The position numbers and the translations under genes were made by a program. 15,017 nucleotides of DNA from Cetobacterium sp. UBA6069. Its GTDB lineage: Bacteria > Fusobacteriota > Fusobacteriia > Fusobacteriales > Fusobacteriaceae. Below are positions 8,088-14,251 of the stretch, one piece after another. The stretch is taken from the NCBI GenBank assembly GCA_002428805.1, contig DIXX01000042.1:1897-16913 (forward strand), in the 5' to 3' direction. How positions within the stretch are numbered: the stretch's first letter is position 1; each line of letters starts with the position of its first letter. The notes under the pieces were generated by a model. The model was not told where the DNA came from. It was given only the letters and a program-made list of their open reading frames with translations, and ran no database searches.

Positions 8088-9281
8088 TTACTTATTTAAT
8101 CTATAGTACCTTACATTTACAAATACAGATACTAGAACTCCTATCATTGTTATCATTCCTGCAAATAGAAGTGTGTATTCTATTCCAAAATTATTTGTTA
8201 TTACTCCTGCCATTGCAGTAGTCGAAAATGTTGCTATACTCGATGATAACATAACTAAACTTGTCATTTTCCCTTTCGAACCTTGGAACAGATCAATCAT
8301 AGTTGCAACTGTCAATTGAAGTACTCCACCTGCTGCAGTAAATCCAATTATAAATCCACCTGCTATACACATAGTTTCACTTTTCGTAATAAATATCGTG
8401 AACAGTGTTACTGCTGAAATTAATGGATAAATAAATAGAAAATTAACTGGCTTTATCCATTTTTTTACTAAAACTGCTGTTATTAAAACTGCTAAAATTG
8501 ATCCTAAAGCATAATATGATTGTATCTTTCCAGCCATAGCCTCTGTCATTCCAAGTATAGTCATAGCATATGCTTTATTAACATTTAAAAATATTTGGAA
8601 AGTAGCTGTTGATGTGAATCCAATTAAAATAATAGCTAAACCATCTTTAAAGAAACTTGCTTTTGTATTGCCAGCTTCTACTGAGTTTTCCTCTTTTGGT
8701 TTTTCAGCTTCACTTTTAGGGAATGGTAAAAACATCAATATAATTCCATTTATTATAAGTAATGCTACACAAAGTAAGAATGAGTATCCATAGTTTAAAT
8801 TATTTCCAGCTAAATATCCTACAATTATTGGTAGAATATATTGTCCGATTGAAATAAATAGTTTTGTTAAAATACTTGCAAATCCTGTAGATGAAGATAA
8901 AATTTCAAGAACTGCTGGTATACAACCAGTATCAAAAAATGAATTGGCTACTCCACCAAGTATTGCTACTAAGAAAGCTATTTTTGTATTTGGTGCTGTA
9001 TATATGAGAGCAAAGAACAAGGCATATAAAATCATTCCACTGATAATGGTAATTCTTCTTCCAAATTTATCAGAGATAGCTCCAGAAATAGGAAGAACTG
9101 CAAATCTTCCTATTCCCATTGCTGAAATGATATATAAAATTGTTGAATGATTAGTTCCCCACTGAGCTTGTAAAAAATTTGTATTTTGAGCTAAAATCGA
9201 AACTCCTATTCCATGTATAAAATAGTTTATATAGATGCAAAAGGCAGTTAGGTATAATATGTTAAATTTTTTCTCTTTCAT
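8088..9281 (-). CDS. MFS transporter, candidate quinate/shikimate permease
   Basis: This 397-residue inner-membrane carrier has about twelve hydrophobic helices split by a charged cytoplasmic loop (about 187-216, rich in Lys and Glu). The MFS motif A, GAISDKFGRR, is at 67-76 between helices 2 and 3. The family moves small solutes using an ion gradient. Substrate cannot be read from the sequence. The position between aroE and the flavoenzyme parallels the E. coli ydiM/ydiN-ydiB-aroD cluster, where MFS genes sit beside quinate/shikimate dehydrogenase. The proposed job is uptake (or product exchange) of shikimate- or quinate-like acids. The ATG at 9281 is preceded by AAGGAA, and the gap to aroE is 27 bases. 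Confidence 0.87.
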   Translation of the reverse strand: MKEKKFNILYLTAFCIYINYFIHGIGVSILAQNTNFLQAQWGTNHSTILYIISAMGIGRFAVLPISGAISDKFGRRITIISGMILYALFFALIYTAPNTKIAFLVAILGGVANSFFDTGCIPAVLEILSSSTGFASILTKLFISIGQYILPIIVGYLAGNNLNYGYSFLLCVALLIINGIILMFLPFPKSEAEKPKEENSVEAGNTKASFFKDGLAIILIGFTSTATFQIFLNVNKAYAMTILGMTEAMAGKIQSYYALGSILAVLITAVLVKKWIKPVNFLFIYPLISAVTLFTIFITKSETMCIAGGFIIGFTAAGGVLQLTVATMIDLFQGSKGKMTSLVMLSSSIATFSTTAMAGVITNNFGIEYTLLFAGMITMIGVLVSVFVNVRYYRLNK

Positions 9282-9308
9282 AAGTCATTCCTTTTATTTT
9301 ATATTTTA

Positions 9309-10181
9309 TTAATACTTTATATCTAGAACCTCTTTCATATGTTCGATTGGCATCTCTTTACCAGTCCATAGTTCAAAAGCTGCTGCTCCTTGGAACAACA
9401 TCATTCCTAAACCATTAAGTGTTCTACACCCAGCTTCTTTAGCTAATTTTAATAGAGCTGTTTCTCTTGGAGAGTAAACGATATCTAAAACTATTAGTTC
9501 TGGTCTTAAGTATGATTTATCTGGGATAAATGTCATCCCTTCTAAAGGTTTCATTCCCATTCCAGTAGCATTTATTAAAAGCATACTTGAAGCAACCTCT
9601 TCTTTTAATCTATCTAAATCATCTAAATCGTAAAGATTTACAATACAGTTTGTTTTCTCTCTAAGTTTTATTACTGTTTTCTCTGCATTTTCAAAGAATT
9701 TATCTTTTTTATTGAAGATAGATATTTCTGCTACTCCATCTAAAGCTGCTTGAACTTGGATAGCTGTAGCTGCTCCTCCAGCTCCAACGATAGTTATTTT
9801 CTTTCCAACTGTATCTACACCAGCATCTCTTAATCCTGACATACAACCAATTCCATCAGTGATATGTCCTGTTAAAACTCCGTTGTCATTTACTACAGTA
9901 TTTACTGCTCCACACAGTTCCGCTGCTGGAGATATTTTATCTAAATATTTATGAACTACAGTTTTATTTGGCATAGATACGTTACATCCACGTACATCCA
10001 TTGCTCTAAACCCTTTTATTGTAGCTTCTAACTCTTCATTTCCAACTTCAAAAGCTAAGTAAGCATAATCTAATCCTAATTTAGCAAAAGCTTCATTATG
10101 CATAGCTGGTGAACTTGAATGTCTTATTGGGTAAGCTATTAATCCTATTAATTCTGTATGTCCTGTTATTCTTTCTGCCAT
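9309..10181 (-). CDS. ydiB: Shikimate/quinate dehydrogenase (AroE/YdiB type)
   Basis: This 290-residue enzyme reversibly oxidises shikimate to 3-dehydroshikimate, and in YdiB also quinate to 3-dehydroquinate, using NAD(P). The substrate domain shows Ser22 and Ser24 in RHSSSP, the catalytic Lys73 in VSMPNK, Asn94 in AVNT and Asp109. The nucleotide fold has GAGGAA (133-138). The segment FNKKDKFFENA after the nucleotide fold resembles YdiB (FNRRDEFF) rather than the NRT-type NADPH motif of biosynthetic AroE, and VSMPNK is also YdiB-like. One deviation is HITDG, where most members have NTDG, so the Asn is replaced by Ile107. The C-terminus has the usual FQGAAAFELWTG. The ATG has AGGAGG 7 bases upstream. 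The gene lies 33 bases after aroD in a catabolic-looking operon. The YdiB over AroE assignment is from remembered motif similarity. Confidence 0.88.
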   Translation of the reverse strand: MAERITGHTELIGLIAYPIRHSSSPAMHNEAFAKLGLDYAYLAFEVGNEELEATIKGFRAMDVRGCNVSMPNKTVVHKYLDKISPAAELCGAVNTVVNDNGVLTGHITDGIGCMSGLRDAGVDTVGKKITIVGAGGAATAIQVQAALDGVAEISIFNKKDKFFENAEKTVIKLREKTNCIVNLYDLDDLDRLKEEVASSMLLINATGMGMKPLEGMTFIPDKSYLRPELIVLDIVYSPRETALLKLAKEAGCRTLNGLGMMLFQGAAAFELWTGKEMPIEHMKEVLDIKY

Positions 10182-10214
10182 TTTAATTTCCTCCTAAGTT
10201 TTGAATTCTAGCTC

Positions 10215-10979
10215 TTATAAAGCTTCATGTAAAGTTTCTAAAATAGTAACTAATTTCTTAGCCTCTAATTGTCCTGGGGCTGATACTTTATTAACGGCAC
10301 CGAAAGTTAATGCCGATCCAAAAATCTCTCCAGCTACTCTTGAAATAACACCTTTTCCACCCATAGACATAGTTACTACTGGAACTTTGGCATGATTTTC
10401 TTTCATTTCTAATGTAGCGTCTAAAAGAACTAGTACATCCTTTAAAGTATTTGGCATTACTGCAATTTTTGCAATGTCTGTTCCTAACTCTTGCATTCTA
10501 ACTAATCTTCCTATAATATCCTCTTTTGCTGGAGTTTTAAAGAAATCATGATTTGACATTATTACTTTAACTCCCTCAGAATGAGCAACCTCGATTATCT
10601 CTTTTACATGCTCATCTCCTGTGAATAACTCTACATCTACTAAATCTACTAATTTACTTTTAGCTACCTCACAGTTTAACTTTACATACTCACCTATGCT
10701 AAGCTCTTTTTCTCCACCTTCTTTTAAACTTCTGAACGTAAATAATATTGGAGTATCCTTTAAAATCCCTCTTAATGATTTTAAAAGATCAATAACTGCA
10801 TCTAAATTTTCAACTTTTTCAAAATGGTCAATTCTTAACTCTACCACATCTAGAGTTACACCCTCTAACTTTTCAGCATATTCTAGTATTTCAGTCTTAG
10901 TTTTTGCCACTAAAGGTATACATATTTTAGGAATCCCTTCCCCTAACTTCATATTTTTTATTTCAACTGTTTGTATCAT
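10215..10979 (-). CDS. aroD: Type I 3-dehydroquinate dehydratase
   Basis: This 254-residue class I dehydroquinase interconverts 3-dehydroquinate and 3-dehydroshikimate through a Schiff base. The active-site set of the Salmonella/E. coli enzyme is present with an offset of one: Glu47 and Arg49 in ELRID, Arg83 and Glu87 in TFRSLKEGG, His144 in MSNHDF, Schiff-base Lys171 in AKIAVMP, Arg214, and Ser233 to Gln237 in SAPGQ. The start at 10979 was chosen because it gives the usual family length (about 252) and has GGAAGAGGAA just upstream. The longer frame begins with a TTG at 11012 inside that leader. First gene of the operon, it would be transcribed from the TATAAT promoter in the divergent region. 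The same enzyme also serves aromatic biosynthesis, so a dual role cannot be excluded. Confidence 0.94.
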   Translation of the reverse strand: MIQTVEIKNMKLGEGIPKICIPLVAKTKTEILEYAEKLEGVTLDVVELRIDHFEKVENLDAVIDLLKSLRGILKDTPILFTFRSLKEGGEKELSIGEYVKLNCEVAKSKLVDLVDVELFTGDEHVKEIIEVAHSEGVKVIMSNHDFFKTPAKEDIIGRLVRMQELGTDIAKIAVMPNTLKDVLVLLDATLEMKENHAKVPVVTMSMGGKGVISRVAGEIFGSALTFGAVNKVSAPGQLEAKKLVTILETLHEAL

Positions 10980-11030
10980 TTCCTCTTCCTTTCCCTTTAT
11001 TCTTAATAACAAGCTTGCTTTTGATAACTA

Positions 11031-11036
11031 ATTATA
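11031..11036 (-). promoter_or_regulatory. -10 element of the aroD operon promoter
   Basis: On the minus strand this reads TATAAT exactly, 51 bases before the aroD ATG, predicting a start of transcription near 11024. There is no good -35 hexamer at 16-18 bases, as is common for promoters that depend on an activator. Confidence 0.6.
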
Positions 11037-11047
11037 TTGTTTTATAA

Positions 11048-11070
11048 AAAATAAATCTAATACTTATTTT
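11048..11070. promoter_or_regulatory. A/T-rich inverted repeat, possible second LysR contact site
   Basis: AAAATAA (11048-11054) and TTATTTT (11064-11070) form a perfect inverted repeat around 9 bases. Its centre lies about 35 bases before the predicted aroD transcription start, where LysR regulators usually have their activation site. The composition is so A/T-rich that chance is a real alternative. Confidence 0.3.
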
Positions 11071-11077
11071 TTGAAAA

Positions 11078-11098
11078 TTAATAGTTTTTTTCTATCAA
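11078..11098. promoter_or_regulatory. Putative LysR-type operator (ATAG-N7-CTAT)
   Basis: TTAATAG and CTATCAA flank seven T. The core, ATAG-N7-CTAT at 11081-11095, is a perfect dyad and fits the LysR-family T-N11-A rule (the NodD-box type ATC-N9-GAT). Its centre at 11088 is about 64 bases upstream of the predicted aroD start, the usual recognition position. It also overlaps the likely -35 region of the divergent lysR promoter, which would allow autoregulation. Confidence 0.6.
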
Positions 11099-11099
11099 T

Positions 11100-11110
11100 T
11101 ATGATATGAT
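11100..11110 (+). promoter_or_regulatory. -10 region of the lysR promoter
   Basis: Two overlapping TATGAT hexamers (11100-11105 and 11105-11110) lie 32-42 bases before the lysR ATG. No strong -35 element precedes either. The expected -35 zone falls inside the putative LysR operator. Confidence 0.45.
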
Positions 11111-11141
11111 AAAACAAAGTTAAGAAATTACGGAGGATATT

Positions 11142-12008
11142 ATGAATTTGAACCAATTGTATTACTTTAAAACTATAGCCAAACTAGAACACTACAACTT
11201 GGCTGCTCAAAAATTAAACGTTTCACAACCAAGTCTTAGTGCGGCAATAGCAAATTTGGAAAAAGAATTATCAATTTCTCTTTTTAAAAAAATTGGAAGA
11301 AACATAAAATTAACTGAACATGGAAAGATGTTTTTAAATTATGTTGAAAACTCTTTAGATATTTTAGAAGATGGAATTAATAAAATAAAAAAATTAAACT
11401 CTTCAGCAATAAGACTCGCATATGTTTTTCCTCTTTCAACTTCATATATTCCTAAGTTAGTAAAAGAATACTTAGAGAAACCACAAAACATAGATATAAA
11501 TTTTACATTAAAACAGGATTTAACTTTTGATATTTTAAAGAAAATTAAATCGGATGAGTATGATATAGGATTTTGTTCAAAAGTAGGAAATGAACCTACT
11601 TTAAATTTTGTTCCTTTAATTGAGCAAAAGATTGTTTTGATTGTTCCTAAATCTCATAAGTTAGCAAATAGAAAAGAAATAGAAATAAAAGAGCTGGAAA
11701 AATATGATCTTATAAGTTATTTTAAAGAAAGTGGAATGGGACGATTTTTATCAAAAGCTTTTGAGCATCATAATATAAAACCAACAATCAGTTTTGAAGC
11801 AGAAAATGAGCAAGGAATAATTGGGTTGGTTTCTCAAAATTTTGGAATTGCTGTAATTGCTAAAACCTCTCTTATTGAAAATAAAAATTTAGTTCAGATT
11901 AATATAAAGGATTTAGATTTAAAAAGATATATATACTTAGTGTATTTAAAAGAAAAAGCATTGAAACCTCATATAAAAGATTTTTTAAAGTATGTTGAAA
12001 GTTATTAA
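11142..12008 (+). CDS. LysR-type transcriptional regulator of the divergent aroD operon
   Basis: This 288-residue protein has the LysR-family layout. An N-terminal winged helix-turn-helix (about 1-62) includes LAAQKLNVSQPSLSAAIANL and the wing KLTEHG. After a linker helix (about 62-90) comes an effector-binding domain of the periplasmic-binding-protein fold (about 90-285). The start has CGGAGGAT upstream. It is transcribed away from aroD, the classic arrangement in which a LysR protein activates its neighbour in response to a pathway metabolite. As I recall, Listeria QuiR is a shikimate-responsive LysR regulator of comparable genes, so shikimate, quinate or a dehydro-derivative is a reasonable effector. 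This is inference from context. Confidence 0.93.
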   Translation: MNLNQLYYFKTIAKLEHYNLAAQKLNVSQPSLSAAIANLEKELSISLFKKIGRNIKLTEHGKMFLNYVENSLDILEDGINKIKKLNSSAIRLAYVFPLSTSYIPKLVKEYLEKPQNIDINFTLKQDLTFDILKKIKSDEYDIGFCSKVGNEPTLNFVPLIEQKIVLIVPKSHKLANRKEIEIKELEKYDLISYFKESGMGRFLSKAFEHHNIKPTISFEAENEQGIIGLVSQNFGIAVIAKTSLIENKNLVQINIKDLDLKRYIYLVYLKEKALKPHIKDFLKYVESY

Positions 12009-12029
12009 TTTTTTTAGGAAAGGAGTTTT

Positions 12030-12590
12030 ATGAATTCATTATTTTTTAAAAAACATTTTTTCTTTTTATTCTTATTATATTCGATTATCGGCTGTTCTTC
12101 TTCTGATTATAGATGGCAATCAACCGAAGTTGCTACTGTAAACTCTTTTAAGTTGAAAACTGGAGATATTATTATAAAAGACAAACTTCTTAGTGACCCT
12201 TTATCATGGCTTGGTCATAGTTCTGTTATGATTAGTGATACTAAGATTGGTGATTTTCCTATGCCAGGGAAAAATTATTATACAATCAGTGTAAATGCTT
12301 GGTTAAATGAACCTTCTAGAAAAGTTATTGTTCTTAGATATAACGGCTTTAACGAAGCTTTTAAAAAACAGTTTCTTAAAAATATTCAAACCTTTGGATA
12401 TGGAAAGTATCGAACATCTTTTTTTAAAAGCAAAGAGAGTGATTTTTATTGTTCAAAATTTGTTTGGTTTTTATTTTATAAAACTGCTCAAGATTTAGGA
12501 TATGATTTAGATCTAGATTCAAATAAAGGTATCTTTATATTTCCGTATGATTTTTTAGAATCCTCTGATTTAACCCAAATAATCTTATAA
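12030..12590 (+). CDS. YiiX-like permuted NlpC/P60 (papain-fold) lipoprotein
   Basis: This 186-residue lipoprotein has an N-terminal hydrophobic signal and a lipobox, Ile-Ile-Gly-Cys22. The mature part has the order of the circularly permuted NlpC/P60 hydrolases (YaeF/YiiX group). K-T-G-D-I-I (43-48) is followed by the catalytic-type His63 in LGHSSVMI, and the nucleophile-type Cys141 comes later in YCSKFVW, near the C-terminus. In classical NlpC/P60 enzymes the Cys precedes the His. Members are thought to be amidases or thioesterases acting on envelope lipids or peptides. The natural substrate is generally unknown. AAGGAG precedes the ATG. The gene is 21 bases after lysR with no terminator between, so co-transcription is likely, yet nothing links its chemistry to shikimate. 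Confidence 0.8.
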   Translation: MNSLFFKKHFFFLFLLYSIIGCSSSDYRWQSTEVATVNSFKLKTGDIIIKDKLLSDPLSWLGHSSVMISDTKIGDFPMPGKNYYTISVNAWLNEPSRKVIVLRYNGFNEAFKKQFLKNIQTFGYGKYRTSFFKSKESDFYCSKFVWFLFYKTAQDLGYDLDLDSNKGIFIFPYDFLESSDLTQIIL

Positions 12591-12604
12591 CCAATTTTAA
12601 ATTA

Positions 12605-12633
12605 TTGACCTCTTATTTTAAAAAGTGTATAAT
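12605..12633 (+). promoter_or_regulatory. Strong sigma70-type promoter
   Basis: TTGACC (12605-12610), a 17-base spacer, then TATAAT (12628-12633). Five of six -35 bases and all six -10 bases match consensus. The predicted start is about 12640, which gives a leader of about 25 bases before the next gene. Confidence 0.85.
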
Positions 12634-12665
12634 TGAAGTAGTTTTAATAAATAGAAGGAGAAATG

Positions 12666-13238
12666 ATGGATAGGCAAGTCACAATTGAATCGGTTAAATT
12701 AGTTGAACAATTAAAAAAAATATTTCCTAAAGATGGCTATTATCTTATTAGCTTACAAGAAAAATTTTACATTTGGGAAAAAAATATGGATATATCAAAA
12801 GAAAAACCTATAGAACAACATGATAGTGGTGTCAGAGGAAGGGATTTACTGAATAATACTGAGAGAAGTTTTTTTGAAAATCTTTATGGGAATATTAAAC
12901 CTGAAATGCTTATAAATTTTAATTTAAAACCAAAATTTATTGAAAACAGCGATGAAACACTAACTAAAACTCTTATTTTAGGAGAAGATTTTATTAATCA
13001 GAAAAAACAAAGAGTTCTAAAATTCACTTTTTTAAATTTTAGAGACTTAGACCCTGATGAACTGAAGGACAAAAAACTTTCTGAAGATGAATTTATTAAC
13101 TCTTTATTAAATAGTTTTCATCCTACTCAAATAAATGATAATGAAGATGATGGTCCTACTTACTATCTCTTTGAGTCTGAAAAGATTGTAATTCCAGGAT
13201 TATTAATTTTAATTCTTTCTCTTTTTTATATGATGTAA
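12666..13238 (+). CDS. Uncharacterised protein with C-terminal membrane tail
   Basis: This protein of 190 residues is not recognised. It is mostly hydrophilic, with mixed alpha/beta-like stretches. An acidic linker (about residues 128-170 of the frame, many Asp and Glu) precedes a hydrophobic segment (IVIPGLLILILSLFYMM) that runs to the very end. There is no N-terminal signal, so it would resemble a tail-anchored protein with a cytoplasmic body. Two adjacent ATG codons occur. The second (12666) is preferred because GAAGGAG ends 5 bases before it, whereas the first is only 2 bases away. Its own strong promoter at 12605-12633 drives it and probably the two small genes that follow. Confidence 0.75.
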   Translation: MDRQVTIESVKLVEQLKKIFPKDGYYLISLQEKFYIWEKNMDISKEKPIEQHDSGVRGRDLLNNTERSFFENLYGNIKPEMLINFNLKPKFIENSDETLTKTLILGEDFINQKKQRVLKFTFLNFRDLDPDELKDKKLSEDEFINSLLNSFHPTQINDNEDDGPTYYLFESEKIVIPGLLILILSLFYMM

Positions 13239-13310
13239 AAAATAAAAGGATTTAATCCAATTTATCGTATATAGGTTTGAAATCTATTTTAATTATTTTG
13301 GAGGTTCCTT

Positions 13311-13610
13311 ATGTATTACAGAGAATATTTTTTCTATCTTAAAGAAAGACTACCAGAAAAATGTTATGACGTTCTTAAAGAGTGTTATAAAAGACAAAAA
13401 AATGATATTGAATTCAATTTTAAACAATTACATACTAGTACAAAAAAAATTGAAATTATTGATGTCCTACTTCCTATAAAAGAGGACTATTATCATATGG
13501 AGTATGAAATTCTCTTTAGAGAAGAGTTGATTACAAAAGATGATTCACGAGAAAATCGTTATAAGCTAGATCGTTTTGGGATCTATCTTTTACACTATTT
13601 GAATAGTTAA
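13311..13610 (+). CDS. Uncharacterised 99-residue protein, possible winged-helix fold
   Basis: The family is not recognised. The protein is small, soluble and rich in Tyr, Lys and Glu. Its second half (I-L-F-R-E-E-L-I-T-K, a short polar turn, then N-R-Y-K-L-D-R-F-G-I-Y-L-L-H-Y-L) has the pattern of the last helix, hairpin wing and closing helix of winged-helix regulators. The recognition helix would then be in the middle. This is only a pattern resemblance. GGAGGT lies 6 bases before the ATG. The 72-base gap from the previous gene contains no terminator, so it may share the upstream transcript. Confidence 0.7.
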   Translation: MYYREYFFYLKERLPEKCYDVLKECYKRQKNDIEFNFKQLHTSTKKIEIIDVLLPIKEDYYHMEYEILFREELITKDDSRENRYKLDRFGIYLLHYLNS

Positions 13611-13651
13611 TTAAGCACTAATATAAAATTAATATAAATATGGAGGAAACA

Positions 13652-13906
13652 ATGAAAGATGCAATAAGTTTTGCAGATACCCTTTTTCTTTTAATGGAAG
13701 ATTTTGAGTACACTATTATGGAGCTAGAAGATGATATTTTTTCACTTTTACGTGATGAGTTTCAACTAACCCTGAACGAAGAGAATAAAAATTGTTATTT
13801 TATTTTAGAAAGTCCTAATTTGAGTCAAGATATTAAACTTTCTGTTGAGAGAACTGAATATGATGGTGAAGAGTTCTTTCTTGTATCTTCTGTGAAGGTA
13901 GCATAA
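13652..13906 (+). CDS. Uncharacterised small acidic protein (84 aa)
   Basis: The family is not recognised. The protein is strongly acidic in the first half (E-D-F-E, E-L-E-D-D), then has beta-like segments (N-C-Y-F-I-L-E and E-F-F-L-V-S-S-V-K-V). It has no signal peptide or membrane helix. The start was placed at 13652: GGAGG lies 6 bases before it, while the earlier in-frame ATG at 13640 comes before that binding site. It is the last gene before a terminator and probably cotranscribed with the 13311 gene, from which it is 41 bases away. Confidence 0.68.
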   Translation: MKDAISFADTLFLLMEDFEYTIMELEDDIFSLLRDEFQLTLNEENKNCYFILESPNLSQDIKLSVERTEYDGEEFFLVSSVKVA

Positions 13907-13914
13907 AAACATTT

Positions 13915-13944
13915 AGGAGTAGATAAACATTCTACTCCTTTTTA
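13915..13944 (+). terminator. Intrinsic terminator after the small-gene cluster
   Basis: AGGAGTAGA (13915-13923) pairs perfectly with TCTACTCCT (13931-13939) across a 7-base loop and is followed by a short T tract. It begins 9 bases after the preceding stop codon. Confidence 0.85.
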
Positions 13945-14018
13945 TTTGTTTAAAATTTATTTTTATAGTTCGTTTTTAGTATACTTCAAATTTATTTTTT
14001 TTCTATTAAAAAACATGT

Positions 14019-14047
14019 TTGACATTTTTATCCTTTTATAGTACTAT
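14019..14047 (+). promoter_or_regulatory. Promoter of the candidate small RNA
   Basis: TTGACA (14019-14024, exact consensus), a 17-base spacer, then TACTAT (14042-14047). No open frame starts in the next 190 bases. The predicted start is near 14054. Confidence 0.7.
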
Positions 14048-14053
14048 ATCTTT

Positions 14054-14171
14054 GAAACCGAATTTGATTGAATAGATCTATATACCCCCCAAAATCTATT
14101 TTAATCTTTTTTATTTTAACACTCCCCCGTGTTAAATGAAACTCCTTTTCCCCAAAAGGAGTTTTTTTTTT
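14054..14171 (+). ncRNA. Candidate small RNA with three C-run hairpin loops
   Basis: About 118 bases lie between a consensus-like promoter and a strong terminator, with no credible reading frame. Three hairpins can be drawn. H1: AATAGAT (14071-14077) with ATCTATT (14094-14100), a 16-base loop containing six C. H2: TTTAACAC (14115-14122) with GTGTTAAA (14129-14136), loop TCCCCC. H3: the terminator stem 14139-14164, loop CCCC. C-rich exposed loops are the hallmark of LhrC-type and Staphylococcus UCCC-motif small RNAs that pair with Shine-Dalgarno sequences. The alternative is an attenuator leader for the secreted-protein gene at 14252, whose AGGAGGGG site could pair with these loops. The 5' and 3' ends are predictions. 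Confidence 0.62.
14139..14171 (+). terminator. Strong intrinsic terminator (third C-loop hairpin)
   Basis: AAACTCCTTTT (14139-14149) pairs perfectly over 11 bases with 14154-14164 around a CCCC tetraloop. The T run (14162-14171) begins within the last bases of the stem. Confidence 0.92.
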
Positions 14172-14251
14172 GTTCTTTTTTTATTTTTATAAAAGGAAAG
14201 TAATATATTTTAAGAATAATAAGTTTGAGATTAAATATAGGAGGGGTTTAT

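Noticed and set aside
10980..11012. Longer aroD starting at TTG 11012
   Set aside because: It is a weak start codon without a binding site, and the extension is encoded by the purine-rich leader that serves as ribosome binding site for the ATG at 10979.
10201..11031. Plus-strand frames opposite aroD
   Set aside because: They are antisense shadows of a gene with complete catalytic motifs. They have no binding sites and low-complexity Ser/Phe-rich translations. The same applies to frames opposite the adaptor, flavoenzyme and MFS genes.
13248..13258. GGATT-T-AATCC palindrome as a terminator
   Set aside because: The one-base loop cannot form as drawn, the stem is short and no T run follows. It is more likely chance.
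13640..13651. Earlier ATG for the small acidic protein
   Set aside because: The GGAGG site lies after this ATG and is well placed only for the one at 13652.
14225..14251. Longer secreted-protein frame from TTG 14225
   Set aside because: It would put residues before a clear signal peptide and run through the AGGAGGGG ribosome binding site.
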